DNA of 64,000 bases from Streptomyces albiflavescens (lineage in GTDB: Bacteria; Actinomycetota; Actinomycetes; Streptomycetales; Streptomycetaceae), in NCBI RefSeq assembly GCF_014645835.1, contig NZ_BMMM01000001.1, forward strand, positions 124,001-188,000, in the 5' to 3' direction. A model generated the notes under the pieces. It did no database searches, was not told where the DNA came from, and worked only from the letters and a program-made list of their open reading frames with translations. A program made the translations under genes and the position numbers. Below, piece after piece: positions 54,689-63,961 of this stretch (positions within the stretch are counted from its first letter, which is position 1; each line of letters opens with the position of its first letter).

Positions 54689-55870
54689 ATGACAGACAGT
54701 CCCGCGATCTCCGTCCTGGACAGGGAAGGCCTCGACGCCCTGGTCAAGACTTTGACCACCGAGGGCCGCACGGTCGTCGGTCCGACGGTACGGGACGGCG
54801 CCGTGGTCCTGTCCGAGCTCGCCTCGGCCGACCAGCTGCCTTTCGGCTGGGGCACCCGGGTCGAAGCCGGCCATTATCGCCTCATCCCCCGCGAGGACGG
54901 CGCGGCCTTCGCGCACACATCCGGCCCGCAGTCCTGGAAGACGTTCCTGCACCCACAGCGGGAGAAGCTGTGGAGCGCAGACCGTGGGGCCGACGGGCAG
55001 TTGTCCCTCACGGCCGAGCAACCGGAACAGCCGTCGTACGCCTTCCTGGGGGTGCGCCCCTGCGACCTGCGTGCCATCGCGATCCAGGACAGGGTCCTGA
55101 CCGGCGGCCACTACCAGGACAGCGGCTATCGGGAGCGCCGGTCGGGAGCGTTCCTGATAGCCGCCGAGTGCACCGAGCCGGGAGCCACCTGCTTCTGCGT
55201 CTCCATGGGCGGCGGCCCAGCAGCTGACAACGGTTTCGATCTCGCGCTGACCGAGGTCGTGGACGAGGCCGGCCACCGCTTCCTCGTACGCGTCGGCAGC
55301 GAGGCCGGGGCCGAGGTGCTCTCCCATGTCCCCCGCTGCCAGGCCGACGTGGAGACGCAGACGGCGGCGCGACGCGCGGTGGACGCCGCCCGGGACCGGA
55401 TGGGCCGGGCCATGCCGCCCGTGAGCCTGCGCACCCTGATGGGCCAGAGCCTGGAGGCCGACCGCTGGGACGATGTCGCCGACCGCTGTCTGACCTGCGG
55501 CAACTGCACGATGGTGTGCCCCACCTGCTTCTGCACCACCACCGAGGAAGTCACCGACCTCACCGGAGACCACGCCGAGCGCTGGCAGCGATGGGACTCC
55601 TGTTTCGACCTCGACTTCTCCTACCTCCACGGCGGCCCGGTGCGCTCCTCGCCGCGCAGCCGCTACCGGCAGTGGCTCACCCACAAACTCTCCACCTGGT
55701 ACGACCAGTTCGACAGCTCCGGCTGCGTGGGCTGCGGACGCTGCGTCACGTGGTGTCCGGTCGGCATCGACATCACGGAGGAGGCCTCCGCACTGCACGA
55801 CGAGCTTGAGGCCCGGCTGCGGCTCCAGGAACAAGCGGAACAACAGGAGCGAACGGAGAAAGTGCAATGA
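54689..55870 (+). CDS. hyhB: Group 3b hydrogenase beta subunit (iron-sulfur)
   Basis: A 393-residue electron-transfer subunit of a bidirectional NAD(P)-linked [NiFe] hydrogenase (sulfhydrogenase beta / AsrA-like). Two [4Fe-4S] motifs lie in CLTCGNCTMVCPTCFC (about residue 270) and CVGCGRCVTWCPVGID (about 350), preceded by the family's GVRPCDLRAIAIQDRVL. GGAGGGGAACG precedes the ATG. It is the first gene of an operon running to hypE at 61779, with ATGA overlaps or gaps under 20 nt throughout. Two glutamine-rich C-terminal helices are variable. Confidence 0.93.
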   Translation: MTDSPAISVLDREGLDALVKTLTTEGRTVVGPTVRDGAVVLSELASADQLPFGWGTRVEAGHYRLIPREDGAAFAHTSGPQSWKTFLHPQREKLWSADRGADGQLSLTAEQPEQPSYAFLGVRPCDLRAIAIQDRVLTGGHYQDSGYRERRSGAFLIAAECTEPGATCFCVSMGGGPAADNGFDLALTEVVDEAGHRFLVRVGSEAGAEVLSHVPRCQADVETQTAARRAVDAARDRMGRAMPPVSLRTLMGQSLEADRWDDVADRCLTCGNCTMVCPTCFCTTTEEVTDLTGDHAERWQRWDSCFDLDFSYLHGGPVRSSPRSRYRQWLTHKLSTWYDQFDSSGCVGCGRCVTWCPVGIDITEEASALHDELEARLRLQEQAEQQERTEKVQ

Positions 55871-56325
55871 CCTCTGCCACCACCATGCCGTTCGCCCTCG
55901 CTGCCGAGCATCGTGAACGGCTGATGCGGATCGCCCGCGAGGTCTCCTTCGGCGCGGGCACCCGCCTGTTCGAGGAAGGCCGCCGTGCCGACCGGTTCTG
56001 GATCGTCCGGACCGGCACCGTCGCCCTCGATCTGCACGTGCCCGGCCGCCGGGCTCCCGTCATCGAGTCGCTCGGACAGGGCGAACTGGTCGGCTGGTCC
56101 TGGCACTTCCCGCCGTACGTCTGGCAGCTGGGCGCCGAGGCCATGACTACGGTGCGGGCCTACGAGTTCGACGCGGTGGCGGTGCGGGCGATGTGCGCGG
56201 ATGACCCCGGGTTCGGCCGCGCGATCGCTGTCTGGGTCGGCCGGGTGCTCGCCCACCGGTTGCACGCGGCCCGCACCCGGCTGCTCGATCTGTACGGTCC
56301 CTACGGCGGCGACGGCCGGCCATGA
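55867..56325 (+). CDS. cNMP-binding-fold protein embedded in hydrogenase operon
   Basis: A 152-residue CRP-type beta-roll without a DNA-binding domain, paralogous to 43958-44422: REVSFGAGTRLFEEGRRADR, FWIVRTGTVALDLHVPGRRA, GELVGWSWHFPPYVWQLGAE. The usual Glu and Arg-Ser of the cyclic-phosphate cassette are replaced by Trp and Leu-Gly. Both ends overlap neighbours by four bases (ATGA with hyhB, and the next start inside its stop), so it is made in step with hydrogenase subunits. It may be an accessory or regulatory subunit (inference); a non-nucleotide ligand or pure protein contact is possible. Confidence 0.88.
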   Translation: MTSATTMPFALAAEHRERLMRIAREVSFGAGTRLFEEGRRADRFWIVRTGTVALDLHVPGRRAPVIESLGQGELVGWSWHFPPYVWQLGAEAMTTVRAYEFDAVAVRAMCADDPGFGRAIAVWVGRVLAHRLHAARTRLLDLYGPYGGDGRP

Positions 56326-57140
56326 ACGATGTGCCCCTGCCCTACCGGGTGACCCAAGTGCGCGACGAGACGGCCGACACGGTCAGCCTCGCGCTCACGC
56401 CCGCGGGCCCGACGTCACTCGCGCCCTTCGCTCCCGGCCAGTTCGCCATGGTGTACGCCTTCGGGGTCGGCGAGATCCCTGTCTCCGTATCCCGCATCGA
56501 CCGCCGCGAGCTCGTGCACACGGTCCGCTCGGTCGGGGCGGTATCGGCCGCCCTGTGCGCACTCCGGCCAGGCGCCCACGTCGGGCTGCGCGGCCCCTTC
56601 GGCACCGGCTGGGAGCTCGACAGGGCGACCGGGCAGGACATGCTGGTCGTGGCGGGCGGTATCGGTCTGGCCCCGCTGCGCCCGCTGGTGTTCGACGCGC
56701 TGGCCGCCCCGCGCGCCTACGGACGCATGAACCTCCTGATCGGCGCCCGCACCCCGCACGATGTCCTCTACTCCCAGCAGGTACACGCCTGGACGGCGGC
56801 CCACGGCCCACTGCACTGCGGGGTCACCGTCGACCGCCCCGCCCCCGGCCGGCTCGGCCACGTCGGCGTCGTCACCACCCTGCTGAACGGTGCCCGCTTC
56901 GAGCCCCGGAACACCACCGCCTTCATCTGCGGCCCCGAGGTGATGATCCGGGCCACCGCTCGCGACCTGCTCCAACGGGGCCTGCCGGCGCACCGCATCC
57001 GGGTCTCGCTCGAGCGCAACATGCGCTGCGCCACCGGGCACTGCGGTCACTGCCAGCTGGGCGGGGTCCTGATGTGCCGGGACGGTCCGGTGATCGGCTG
57101 GGACCGGGCCGAATCCCTGCTCTCGGTAAGGGAGTTGTGA
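56322..57140 (+). CDS. hyhG: Group 3b hydrogenase gamma subunit (FAD/NAD(P))
   Basis: A 272-residue flavoprotein that passes electrons between NAD(P)H and the hydrogenase. The FAD domain has [20 protein letters not shown], the NAD(P) domain has [19 protein letters not shown], and the C-terminal [2Fe-2S] ligands are in [19 protein letters not shown]. It resembles the PyrK/sulfhydrogenase gamma family. It starts within the stop of the cNMP-fold gene and ends one base before the small-subunit gene. Confidence 0.94.
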   Translation: MNDVPLPYRVTQVRDETADTVSLALTPAGPTSLAPFAPGQFAMVYAFGVGEIPVSVSRIDRRELVHTVRSVGAVSAALCALRPGAHVGLRGPFGTGWELDRATGQDMLVVAGGIGLAPLRPLVFDALAAPRAYGRMNLLIGARTPHDVLYSQQVHAWTAAHGPLHCGVTVDRPAPGRLGHVGVVTTLLNGARFEPRNTTAFICGPEVMIRATARDLLQRGLPAHRIRVSLERNMRCATGHCGHCQLGGVLMCRDGPVIGWDRAESLLSVREL

Positions 57141-57141
57141 C

Positions 57142-57900
57142 ATGACCGCCCCCATGCTCGCCGTGTTCAAGCTGGCGTCGTGCGACGGCTGTCAGCTCAC
57201 TCTCCTCGACTGCGAGGACGAACTCCTGGCCCTCGCCGGTCAGGTCGAGATCGCCCACTTCTTGGAGGCGTCGAGCAACACGCGGCCGGGCCCGTACGAC
57301 CTCACGCTCGTCGAGGGGTCGATCACCACGTCCGCCGACGCCGAGCACATACGGAAGATCCGTGCGCAGTCCCGCTTCCTGGTGACCATCGGCGCCTGCG
57401 CCACCGCCGGGGGCATCCAGGCCCTGCGCAACTTCGCGGACGTTGAGGAGTTCCGCCGCACCGTCTACGCCCGCCCCGACTACATCGACACCCTTGCCAC
57501 TTCGACCCCCGTGTCGGCCCATGTCGACGTGGACTTCGAGCTGCGCGGCTGCCCGATCGACCGCGGTCAGCTCCTCGAAGTCATCACGGCCTTCCTGACG
57601 GGCCGCAAGCCCGATGTTCCGAACCACAGCGTCTGCTTCGAGTGCAAGCGCCGTGGCACGGTCTGTGTCACCGTCGCCCACGGCACGCCGTGCCTGGGCC
57701 CGGTCACGCACGCCGGATGCGGTGCGATCTGCCCGGCGTACGGGCGCGGCTGCTACGGCTGCTTCGGTCCGTCCGGCTCGGTGAACCTGCCCGCGCTGAT
57801 CCCACTCCTGCACCGCGACGGCATGGACGACCGTGACACCGAACGCTTCCTGCACACCTTCAATGCCGCGACCTTCGCGGAGATCGAGGAGAAGATGTGA
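57142..57900 (+). CDS. hyhS: [NiFe] hydrogenase small (delta) subunit
   Basis: A 252-residue small subunit carrying the iron-sulfur relay to the active site. The proximal cluster ligands begin in [17 protein letters not shown], with later cysteines in [13 protein letters not shown] and [13 protein letters not shown]. Further cysteines lie in [14 protein letters not shown] and [20 protein letters not shown]. It has no Tat signal, which fits a cytoplasmic group 3 enzyme. Its stop overlaps the large-subunit start. Confidence 0.95.
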   Translation: MTAPMLAVFKLASCDGCQLTLLDCEDELLALAGQVEIAHFLEASSNTRPGPYDLTLVEGSITTSADAEHIRKIRAQSRFLVTIGACATAGGIQALRNFADVEEFRRTVYARPDYIDTLATSTPVSAHVDVDFELRGCPIDRGQLLEVITAFLTGRKPDVPNHSVCFECKRRGTVCVTVAHGTPCLGPVTHAGCGAICPAYGRGCYGCFGPSGSVNLPALIPLLHRDGMDDRDTERFLHTFNAATFAEIEEKM

Positions 57901-59228
57901 CCCACCGAGGCTCCCGCGTCCTGCATGTCGGCTCACTCTCCCGCGTCGAGGGCGAGGGGTCCCTGCATCTGCGCGTCGACGGCGGCACCGTCGAGGAGGC
58001 CCGGCTGCAGATCTACGAACCGCCGCGCTTCTTCGAGGCGTTCCTGCGCGGCCGTGCGCACACCGAGCCGCCCGACATCACCGCCCGGGTGTGCGGGATC
58101 TGTCCGGTGGCCTACCAGATGAGCGCCTGCGCGGCGATCGAGGACGCCTGCGGTGTCTCCGTCGACCCGGCAATCCGGGAGCTGCGCCGACTGCTGTACT
58201 GCGGTGAGTGGATCGAGAGCCAGACCCTCCACATCTACCTCCTGCACGCGCCCGACTTCCTCGGCTGTGCCAGTGCCATCGACCTCGCCCGCAGCCATCG
58301 CTCGGCCGTGGAGCGGGGTCTTCGGCTCAAGCAGGCGGGCAACGCGATCCTCGAACTGCTCGGCGGACGCGCCATCCACCCCGTCAACACACGCGTCGGC
58401 GGCTTTCACCGGTCACCCACGCCCGCTGAACTACACCCACTGGCCAATCAGTTGCGCCGCGCCGCCGACGACGCCTGGGAGACCGTGGGCTGGGTCGCGG
58501 ACTTCGACTTCCCGGACGCCGCCGTCGACGCCGACTTCCTGGCTCTCGCCTCCCCCGGAACGTACGCCATCGAGAGCGGTACCCCCACTGCCCTGCGCAC
58601 CGACGGGACCGTCGCTTCCTTCCCCCTCCGGACCTTCCTCGGCCACGTTCGCGAGGAGCAGGTACCCCACTCCACTGCGCTGCACTCCCGCCTGGACGGG
58701 CGCCGTCATCTCACCGGCTCCCTGGCCCGGTTCGCGATCAGCGGCCGACTGCTGTCGCCCACGGCGGTGCAGGCGGCGCACGAGGCCGGGCTCGGTGATC
58801 CAGGAGACGGCCCTGTGTGCCGCAACCCGTACCGCTCGATCCTCATCCGGGCCGTCGAGGTGGTGTACGCGGTGGACGAGGCGCTACGAATCATCGATGC
58901 CTACGAGCCCCCGCCTCATCCGTACGTCGAGGTACCGCCCTTGGCGGGCACGGGCCACGGCGCGACGGAGGCACCGCGCGGCCTGCTCTATCACCGCTAC
59001 CAGCTGGACGACGAAGGCACCGTCACCGACGCCCGCCTCGTACCGCCCACCGCACAGAACCAGGGCGCCATCGAGGACGACCTGCTCCGCATCGCCCAGA
59101 TCGCGATCACCGAACACGACGCAAACGACGAGGAGTTGACACACCTGTGCGAGCGGGCCATCCGCAATCACGACCCGTGCATCTCCTGCTCCACCCACTT
59201 CCTCGATCTCACCGTCGTCCGCACCTGA
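57897..59228 (+). CDS. hyhL: [NiFe] hydrogenase large (alpha) subunit
   Basis: A 443-residue catalytic subunit. Nickel-iron ligands are Cys66 and Cys69 in [15 protein letters not shown] and Cys428 and Cys431 in DPCISCSTH near the C-terminus. Nine residues (FLDLTVVRT) follow the His and would be removed by the endopeptidase encoded at 36450-36968. The start is a GTG overlapping the small-subunit stop (ATGTGA). Group 3b assignment rests on gene order and subunit set. Known relatives oxidise NADPH to H2 reversibly and tolerate some oxygen. Confidence 0.95.
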   Translation: MTHRGSRVLHVGSLSRVEGEGSLHLRVDGGTVEEARLQIYEPPRFFEAFLRGRAHTEPPDITARVCGICPVAYQMSACAAIEDACGVSVDPAIRELRRLLYCGEWIESQTLHIYLLHAPDFLGCASAIDLARSHRSAVERGLRLKQAGNAILELLGGRAIHPVNTRVGGFHRSPTPAELHPLANQLRRAADDAWETVGWVADFDFPDAAVDADFLALASPGTYAIESGTPTALRTDGTVASFPLRTFLGHVREEQVPHSTALHSRLDGRRHLTGSLARFAISGRLLSPTAVQAAHEAGLGDPGDGPVCRNPYRSILIRAVEVVYAVDEALRIIDAYEPPPHPYVEVPPLAGTGHGATEAPRGLLYHRYQLDDEGTVTDARLVPPTAQNQGAIEDDLLRIAQIAITEHDANDEELTHLCERAIRNHDPCISCSTHFLDLTVVRT

Positions 59229-59246
59229 CATCCCGAGGAGGAGACG

Positions 59247-59630
59247 ATGCACGGCATCCCCCGCACCGTGAGCGATGTGTTGACCCACACCGTCGCCGCC
59301 GTCAGCCGCGACGCCCCGTTCAAGAAGATCGTCAAGACAATGGAGGACTGGGAGGTCAGCGCTCTTCCAGTGCTGGAGGGCGAGGGCAGCCTCAACGACC
59401 TCGCCACGGCGGGAACGGTGACCGTCGCCAAAGTGATGTCCTCTCCCGTCGAACCGATTCGCGTGCGTGTCGCGGACGGCGTCGTCACTCTCATCGGGAC
59501 GACCGGCGCCCCCTTGGTGCCCTTGGCCATCCGGCCGGCGCGGGCCGTCGAGGGAGCGGTCAACGTGAAATGCCACCTCTCCGGAGGCTCAGACGCTCCG
59601 CACGCTTCCTCCCGGACCGAACCACAGTGA
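59247..59630 (+). CDS. Shortened CBS/BON protein in the hydrogenase operon
   Basis: A 127-residue protein that looks like a full CBS-pair/BON protein with two in-frame deletions. CBS1 starts [20 protein letters not shown] and reaches ALPVLEGEG. It jumps to the linker [20 protein letters not shown], then to the BON part [20 protein letters not shown] and [11 protein letters not shown]. Neither CBS motif is complete, so nucleotide binding is unlikely. The frame is intact and its stop overlaps the hypD start, so translation coupling may have preserved it. GAGGAGGAGACG precedes the ATG. Confidence 0.75.
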   Translation: MHGIPRTVSDVLTHTVAAVSRDAPFKKIVKTMEDWEVSALPVLEGEGSLNDLATAGTVTVAKVMSSPVEPIRVRVADGVVTLIGTTGAPLVPLAIRPARAVEGAVNVKCHLSGGSDAPHASSRTEPQ

Positions 59631-60730
59631 AGTACCTCGACGAATACCGCGACCCTACGCTGGCCCGACAGCTCCTCGACGAACTGCACCGCAGCGCGAC
59701 GAAGCCCTGGCGGATCATGGAGGTCTGCGGCGGCCAGACGCACACGCTGGTCCGGCAGGGCATCGACGAATTGCTGCCGGCCGGCATGCGGATGATCCAT
59801 GGGCCGGGCTGCCCGGTGTGTGTCACACCACTGGAGACTCTCGACCGGGCCATGGCCATCGCCGCGCGACCGGGCGTGATCTTCACCAGTTTCGGCGACA
59901 TGCTGCGGGTGCCCGGCTCGGACACGGATCTGCTGTCGTTGCGGGCGCACGGGGCGGACGTCCGTGTCGTCTACACGCCGATGGACGCGGTCCGCATCGC
60001 CCAGGAGCATCCGGACCGGGACGTGGTCTTCCTCGCGGTCGGGTTCGAGACGACCGCGCCCGCCAACGCGATGGCCGTACTGCACGCCGACCGCTTGGGC
60101 CTGCCGAACTTCGCCCTGCTCGTCAGCCACGTCCTCGTGCCACCCGCCATAACCGCTCTCCTCGACGACCCTCACTGCGAGGTGCAGGCCTTCCTGGCGG
60201 CCGGGCACGTCTGCGCAGTGATGGGCTGGCGCGAGTACGAGCCGATCGCCGCCCGCTGCCGCGTGCCGATCGTGGTCACAGGATTCGAGCCGCTCGACCT
60301 GTTGGAGGGCATCCTCATGGCGGTACGGCAGCTGGAGTCGGGCCGCCACGAGGTGGAGAACCAGTACGTGCGAGCCGTGCGCCGCTCCGGCAACGCCGAG
60401 GCCCAGGACGCGGTGCGCACGGTCTTCCGCATCACCGACCGGGCGTGGCGCGGCATCGGCACACTGCCCGACAGCGGCCTCGAACTCGCCGACGCCTACG
60501 AGCGGTTCGACGCCGCGCGCCGCTTCGAAGTCGGCGGGCTGCAACCGGCCGAGGACCTCGAGTGCATCGCGGGGGCCATCCTCACCGGCGCCCGGCTACC
60601 CACGGACTGCACGGCGTACGGCACCCGTTGCACCCCGCGTCATCCGCTCGGCGCGCCGATGGTCTCCGCCGAGGGCACCTGCGCCGCTTTTCACGCCGCC
60701 GGCCGCACGAAGGAAGTGTCGATGCCATGA
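59627..60730 (+). CDS. hypD: Hydrogenase maturation factor HypD
   Basis: A 367-residue [4Fe-4S] scaffold protein which, with HypC, assembles the Fe(CN)2CO group. Diagnostic motifs are [34 protein letters not shown]-like [38 protein letters not shown] and the C-terminal cysteines in [14 protein letters not shown]. It starts at a GTG overlapping the previous stop codon. It is separated from hypF and hypC by 20 kb. Confidence 0.96.
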   Translation: MKYLDEYRDPTLARQLLDELHRSATKPWRIMEVCGGQTHTLVRQGIDELLPAGMRMIHGPGCPVCVTPLETLDRAMAIAARPGVIFTSFGDMLRVPGSDTDLLSLRAHGADVRVVYTPMDAVRIAQEHPDRDVVFLAVGFETTAPANAMAVLHADRLGLPNFALLVSHVLVPPAITALLDDPHCEVQAFLAAGHVCAVMGWREYEPIAARCRVPIVVTGFEPLDLLEGILMAVRQLESGRHEVENQYVRAVRRSGNAEAQDAVRTVFRITDRAWRGIGTLPDSGLELADAYERFDAARRFEVGGLQPAEDLECIAGAILTGARLPTDCTAYGTRCTPRHPLGAPMVSAEGTCAAFHAAGRTKEVSMP

Positions 60731-61779
60731 ACGCCATGAACGCCATGAATATCGAGTGCCCCGTTCCCCACCACGAGGACGAAGTCGTCCTGCTCGGTCA
60801 CGGCGCTGGAGGGCGACTCACCGCCGAACTCCTCGACACGCTGGTGCTGCCGGCCCTCGACGGCGAGAGCGGCCCGCTGGAGGACGCCGCACTGCTGCCC
60901 GGCCACCCCGACCTCGTGGTCAGCACCGACAGTTTCGTCGTCAGCCCGCTGTGCTTCCCCGGCGGGGACATCGGTTCCCTCGCGGTACACGGCACGGTCA
61001 ACGACCTCGCGATGCGTGGCGCCTGGCCGCTCGCCCTGTCCGTCGCCCTGATCATTGAGGAGGGGCTCCCGCTGTCCGAACTCAGTTCCGTGCTGACCTC
61101 CTTGGGCAAGGCCGCCCGGGCAGCCCAAGTCCCGGTCATCACGGGCGACACCAAGGTCGTGAACCGCGGCGCGGTGGACAAGATCTTCATCAACACCACC
61201 GGCATGGGCAAGCGGCACCGGGAGCTGCACCCGTCCGCCTCACTCGCCCGTCCCGGCGACGCGGTCCTGCTCTCCGGTCCGATCGGTCAGCACGGCACCA
61301 CCGTGCTCTCGACGCGCGAGGGACTCGGCTTCGAGAGCGACATCATCTCGGACAGCCAGCCTCTGCATCGCCTCGTACAGGCCCTTGCGCCGCTCGGTTC
61401 CCACGTCCACACCTTGCGCGACCCGACCCGCGGCGGTCTCGCCGCGGCGCTCAACGAGATCGCCCGCGACTCGTCCGTCGCCGTCGAGATCGAGGAGAGT
61501 GACGTCCCGGTGCCGCAGACCGTGGCCTCCGCCTGCGACCTGCTCGGTCTGGACCCGCTGGTCGTCGCCAATGAGGGCTGCTTGGTCGCCTTCATCACCC
61601 CGTCGGCGGCGGACGACGCTCTCGCCCTCATGCGTTCCGCCCCCGAAGGCAAGAGCGCGGTACGCATCGGTGAAGTCCCGGCGCACGGGCCGAGCGGCCG
61701 GGTGACGCTGCGCACGCTGGTCGGCGCCCGGCGCGTGGTGGACATGCCGCTGGGAGAGCAACTGCCGCGCATCTGCTGA
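60727..61779 (+). CDS. hypE: Carbamoyl dehydratase HypE
   Basis: A 350-residue enzyme that dehydrates the carbamoyl group received from HypF to the cyano ligand. It has [12 protein letters not shown] near the start, a PurM-like ATP fold ([40 protein letters not shown]) and ends in the required LPRIC, whose terminal Cys carries the carbamoyl group. The start region is a nine-base tandem repeat (ATGAACGCC twice, then ATGAAT) overlapping the hypD stop, giving three possible ATG starts. It is the last gene of the hydrogenase operon. No hypA or hypB was found in the window. Confidence 0.96.
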   Translation: MNAMNAMNIECPVPHHEDEVVLLGHGAGGRLTAELLDTLVLPALDGESGPLEDAALLPGHPDLVVSTDSFVVSPLCFPGGDIGSLAVHGTVNDLAMRGAWPLALSVALIIEEGLPLSELSSVLTSLGKAARAAQVPVITGDTKVVNRGAVDKIFINTTGMGKRHRELHPSASLARPGDAVLLSGPIGQHGTTVLSTREGLGFESDIISDSQPLHRLVQALAPLGSHVHTLRDPTRGGLAAALNEIARDSSVAVEIEESDVPVPQTVASACDLLGLDPLVVANEGCLVAFITPSAADDALALMRSAPEGKSAVRIGEVPAHGPSGRVTLRTLVGARRVVDMPLGEQLPRIC

Positions 61780-61837
61780 TCCTTGATGTCGCGGAGGGGG
61801 CGCGACAGAGCGGCAAGAAGGTCACGGGACAGGGAGA

Positions 61838-61872
61838 TGTGCGCGGCCGGAACGACTTACCGACCGCGCACA
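61838..61872. terminator. Bidirectional hairpin between hypE and hsp20
   Basis: TGTGCGCGG at 61838-61846 pairs with CCGCGCACA at 61864-61872, with further pairing inside. It stands between two convergent genes, 58 nt past hypE and 28 nt past the hsp20 stop. Confidence 0.65.
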
Positions 61873-61900
61873 CGTGATGCGGCTCAGCGCGAACCCGCGC

Positions 61901-62323
61901 TCAGACGTGCCGCACCGGGATGGTCCTGGTGCCCGTCTTCGTCTGCGGCACCGGCACCGTGATGGTCAGGACACCGTCCTTGTACTCCGCTGTCGCCTCG
62001 TCGCCCTTGGCACCTGCCGGCAGCCGGACAGAGCGGGCGAAGGTACCGTAACGGAATTCCGTGTGGCGCTTCTCCGTGGTCTCCTCATTGCGCTCCGCAC
62101 GCAGGGTCAGGACGTCGTCCGTGACGCTGATCTCGACGTCCTTGGACGGGTCGATGCCCGGAAGCTCGGCGCGCAGCACGTAGGTGCCGTCCGCCAGGTG
62201 TTCCTCGATACGGATGCCATGCAGCCCGGGAACCGTGTGCACTCCGGGAAGTCCGGCCTCGACCCAGCCGAACAGTTCGGGCAGCGCCGGCCAGGCAGGC
62301 AGCCGCTCCACCATGCCGCTCAT
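61901..62323 (-). CDS. Small heat-shock protein, Hsp20/alpha-crystallin family
   Basis: A 140-residue chaperone with an alpha-crystallin domain at about 38-130: IRIEEHLADGTYVLRAELPG, LTLRAERNEETTEKRHTEFR, YGTFARSVRLPAG and the conserved YKDGVLTITVPV. It prevents aggregation during stress; the mycobacterial relative HspX/Acr is the best-known DosR-regulon product. GGGAGGGTGAC precedes the ATG at 62323, and a good DevR-box lies 61 nt upstream. Confidence 0.95.
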   Translation of the reverse strand: MSGMVERLPAWPALPELFGWVEAGLPGVHTVPGLHGIRIEEHLADGTYVLRAELPGIDPSKDVEISVTDDVLTLRAERNEETTEKRHTEFRYGTFARSVRLPAGAKGDEATAEYKDGVLTITVPVPQTKTGTRTIPVRHV

Positions 62324-62383
62324 GTCACCCTCCCTTTCTCGTTGGCTGCTTCCAGCGTGACGCACCCGGGCCGGCTTGTGGGT

Positions 62384-62398
62384 GGGCCGACCGGCCCC
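62384..62398. promoter_or_regulatory. Candidate DevR-box upstream of hsp20
   Basis: GGGCCGACCGGCCCC lies 61 nt before the hsp20 start. The core is identical to the site at 11574-11587. Confidence 0.6.
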
Positions 62399-62616
62399 GC
62401 ACGGGCCCGGTCGGCACCTGACAGCCGGTCTTCTCTCGCCAATCGGGTCCGACCCGCTGCCACTCCGCGTCCCCCTGCACCAAGGGGCGTCTGTCCAGAC
62501 TTCCGTGTACCAGCCGTCCGCAGGCCGGCAGCACGGCCCCGGCGCTCAGCCCGACCGGTGCCGGCGCTCTCGTCGCGACGGGCGGCGTGCGCAAGGACCC
62601 TCGAGTGACCTACCAA

Positions 62617-62691
62617 CCCGAGCGATGAGTCCACGGAGACGAACGCGTGGGTCATCACGTCACCCACGGTGCGCAGATGTTTCATGGCCAC
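62617..62691 (-). pseudogene. CBS-domain protein, N-terminal scrap
   Basis: The minus-strand frame MKHLRTVGDVMTHAFVSVDS SL is typed here in two parts because it matches only the first 25 or so residues of CBS/BON proteins such as the one at 59247. Homology ends at once, and the frame continues in unrelated sequence towards the hsp20 promoter. Confidence 0.55.
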
Positions 62692-62819
62692 TGCCTCCCG
62701 CGCCGCACACCCGCGGCGGCTCGACGCAGCCCGCCTCGGCGATGCGTACGAACGAGTCCCGCAGCGCCGCCCGGGGCACGATTACCGCCACGCGTCGCAT
62801 ACAGACCGGCGTCACAGCC

Positions 62820-63441
62820 TCAGACCAGGGCATCGAACTCCTCCAGCGGCCGTCCACCCCGGGCTGCCAACTCCACGGCCGCCCGTACACGCCAGGCATC
62901 TACGGACAGCACCGCGACCGACCCCACGACCGTCCGGGGGCCGTAGCAGCCGTCGCGCAGCATGCCGGTGCCGTCCGTGATCAGGGCCCACGGCGTCTCG
63001 GCGCCCGGGTCGCCCACGGGGAGGCCGCGAGCGCGGCACGGAGGTCGCCTGGCGTCCCGGCACGCTCCAGGGTCCGCCAGGCGGTTTCCGGGGCACCGAG
63101 CCGGTACGGCTGCCACGCCTGTACCGCTGCGCGCAGACAGCCGGGACGCCACGTTCGCGATCTCGAAGCCTGCCGCGAGCGGGCGGAACAAGCGGGCGCC
63201 GCCCCGGGGCAGCCAGCCTGCCAGCACTCGCAGATGCCACAGCAGCGTGGCAGTGACGGCCCGCTGCGCCTCCGGCAGCGAGACGGTCGTCCGTGCGGAC
63301 AACCGGTACGGCGTCTGCGCCAGGCGGTGCAGCGCTTCGTCCAGCGTTGCGGCGGCTGCCATCTCCCGCGCTCCGCTCGGGCACGGACACCGGCTGGTCA
63401 GGGCACGGGCCCGGACCCCGCCCGCAACCCATTCGGCACTC
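62820..63441 (-). pseudogene. V/A-type ATPase-associated subunit, deleted and frameshifted
   Basis: The start encodes MSAEWVAGGVRARALTSR, ATLDEALHRLAQTPYRLS and TATLLWHLRVLAGWLPRGGA, as in a streptomycete protein linked to V-type ATPase clusters. The middle needs another frame (QPYRLGAPETAWRTLERAGT, DLRAALAASPWA) and about 100 residues are missing. The end returns to the first frame (VAVLSVDAWRVRAAVELAAR, PLEEFDALV). The first frame stays open by chance across the lesion, so a simple open-frame search would call it intact. Confidence 0.65.
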
Positions 63442-63875
63442 ATGGCGCTCCGTCCGGCCGGTCCGCGATCCGCAGCGCGTCGGCCACCACGCGGACGACC
63501 AGACTCGGCACGCGCTCTCGCGCCCGCTCGCGCACCAGCGAGGCGGCGTGTTCCCCGACGGCGCGGACGGCGTCCGCGTCGCGCAGGGCGGCACGACGCA
63601 CGGGCGCCGCCGCCTGTTGCCGCTCTTGTGGGGCCCGGGCTCGTGCCGACGCCACGTTCCGCAGCCTGCCGCGAGGCACTCTGCCGTATCGCCTCGGCGT
63701 CGTGCTCCGCCGCCGTCCGGATCCGGTCCGCCTCCTGCTGAACCTCTGTCAGGCGTGCAAGGGACGGCTCCAGTTCGGCAGCGCGCTCCGCCGCCCGGTC
63801 GACGGGCACCCCGGTAGTGGCTGCTCCCGGCGTGCCGGGCGGACGGAACCGCGCGAGGAAGTCCCGCAGGCTCAT
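63440..63875 (-). pseudogene. Possible ATPase peripheral-stalk protein, frameshifted
   Basis: A coiled-coil-like protein starts MSLRDFLARFRPPGTPGAAT and has AERAAELEPSLARLTEVQQE and DRIRTAAEHDAEAIRQSA. After a one-base frame change near 63665 it continues with ARAPQERQQAAAPV and SLVRERARERVPSLVVRVVA, ending a base before the next gene's start. Length and charge pattern resemble V/A-ATPase E/G-type stalk subunits, but the family is not certain. A perfect-class DevR-box lies 87 nt upstream. Confidence 0.55.
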
Positions 63876-63961
63876 CACGAGCGTGCTGGTGTGTTCCTCC
63901 TCCAGTCTCGCCGCTTCCCAGCGGGCTCCCACCGGATAAGGCCGTCACGCTGCATCACCAG

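Noticed and set aside
62820..63932. Single 370-codon minus-strand frame at the window end read as one intact protein
   Set aside because: Family-like sequence switches frames inside it and back, and two separate starts are visible, so it is two damaged genes lying across an open frame.
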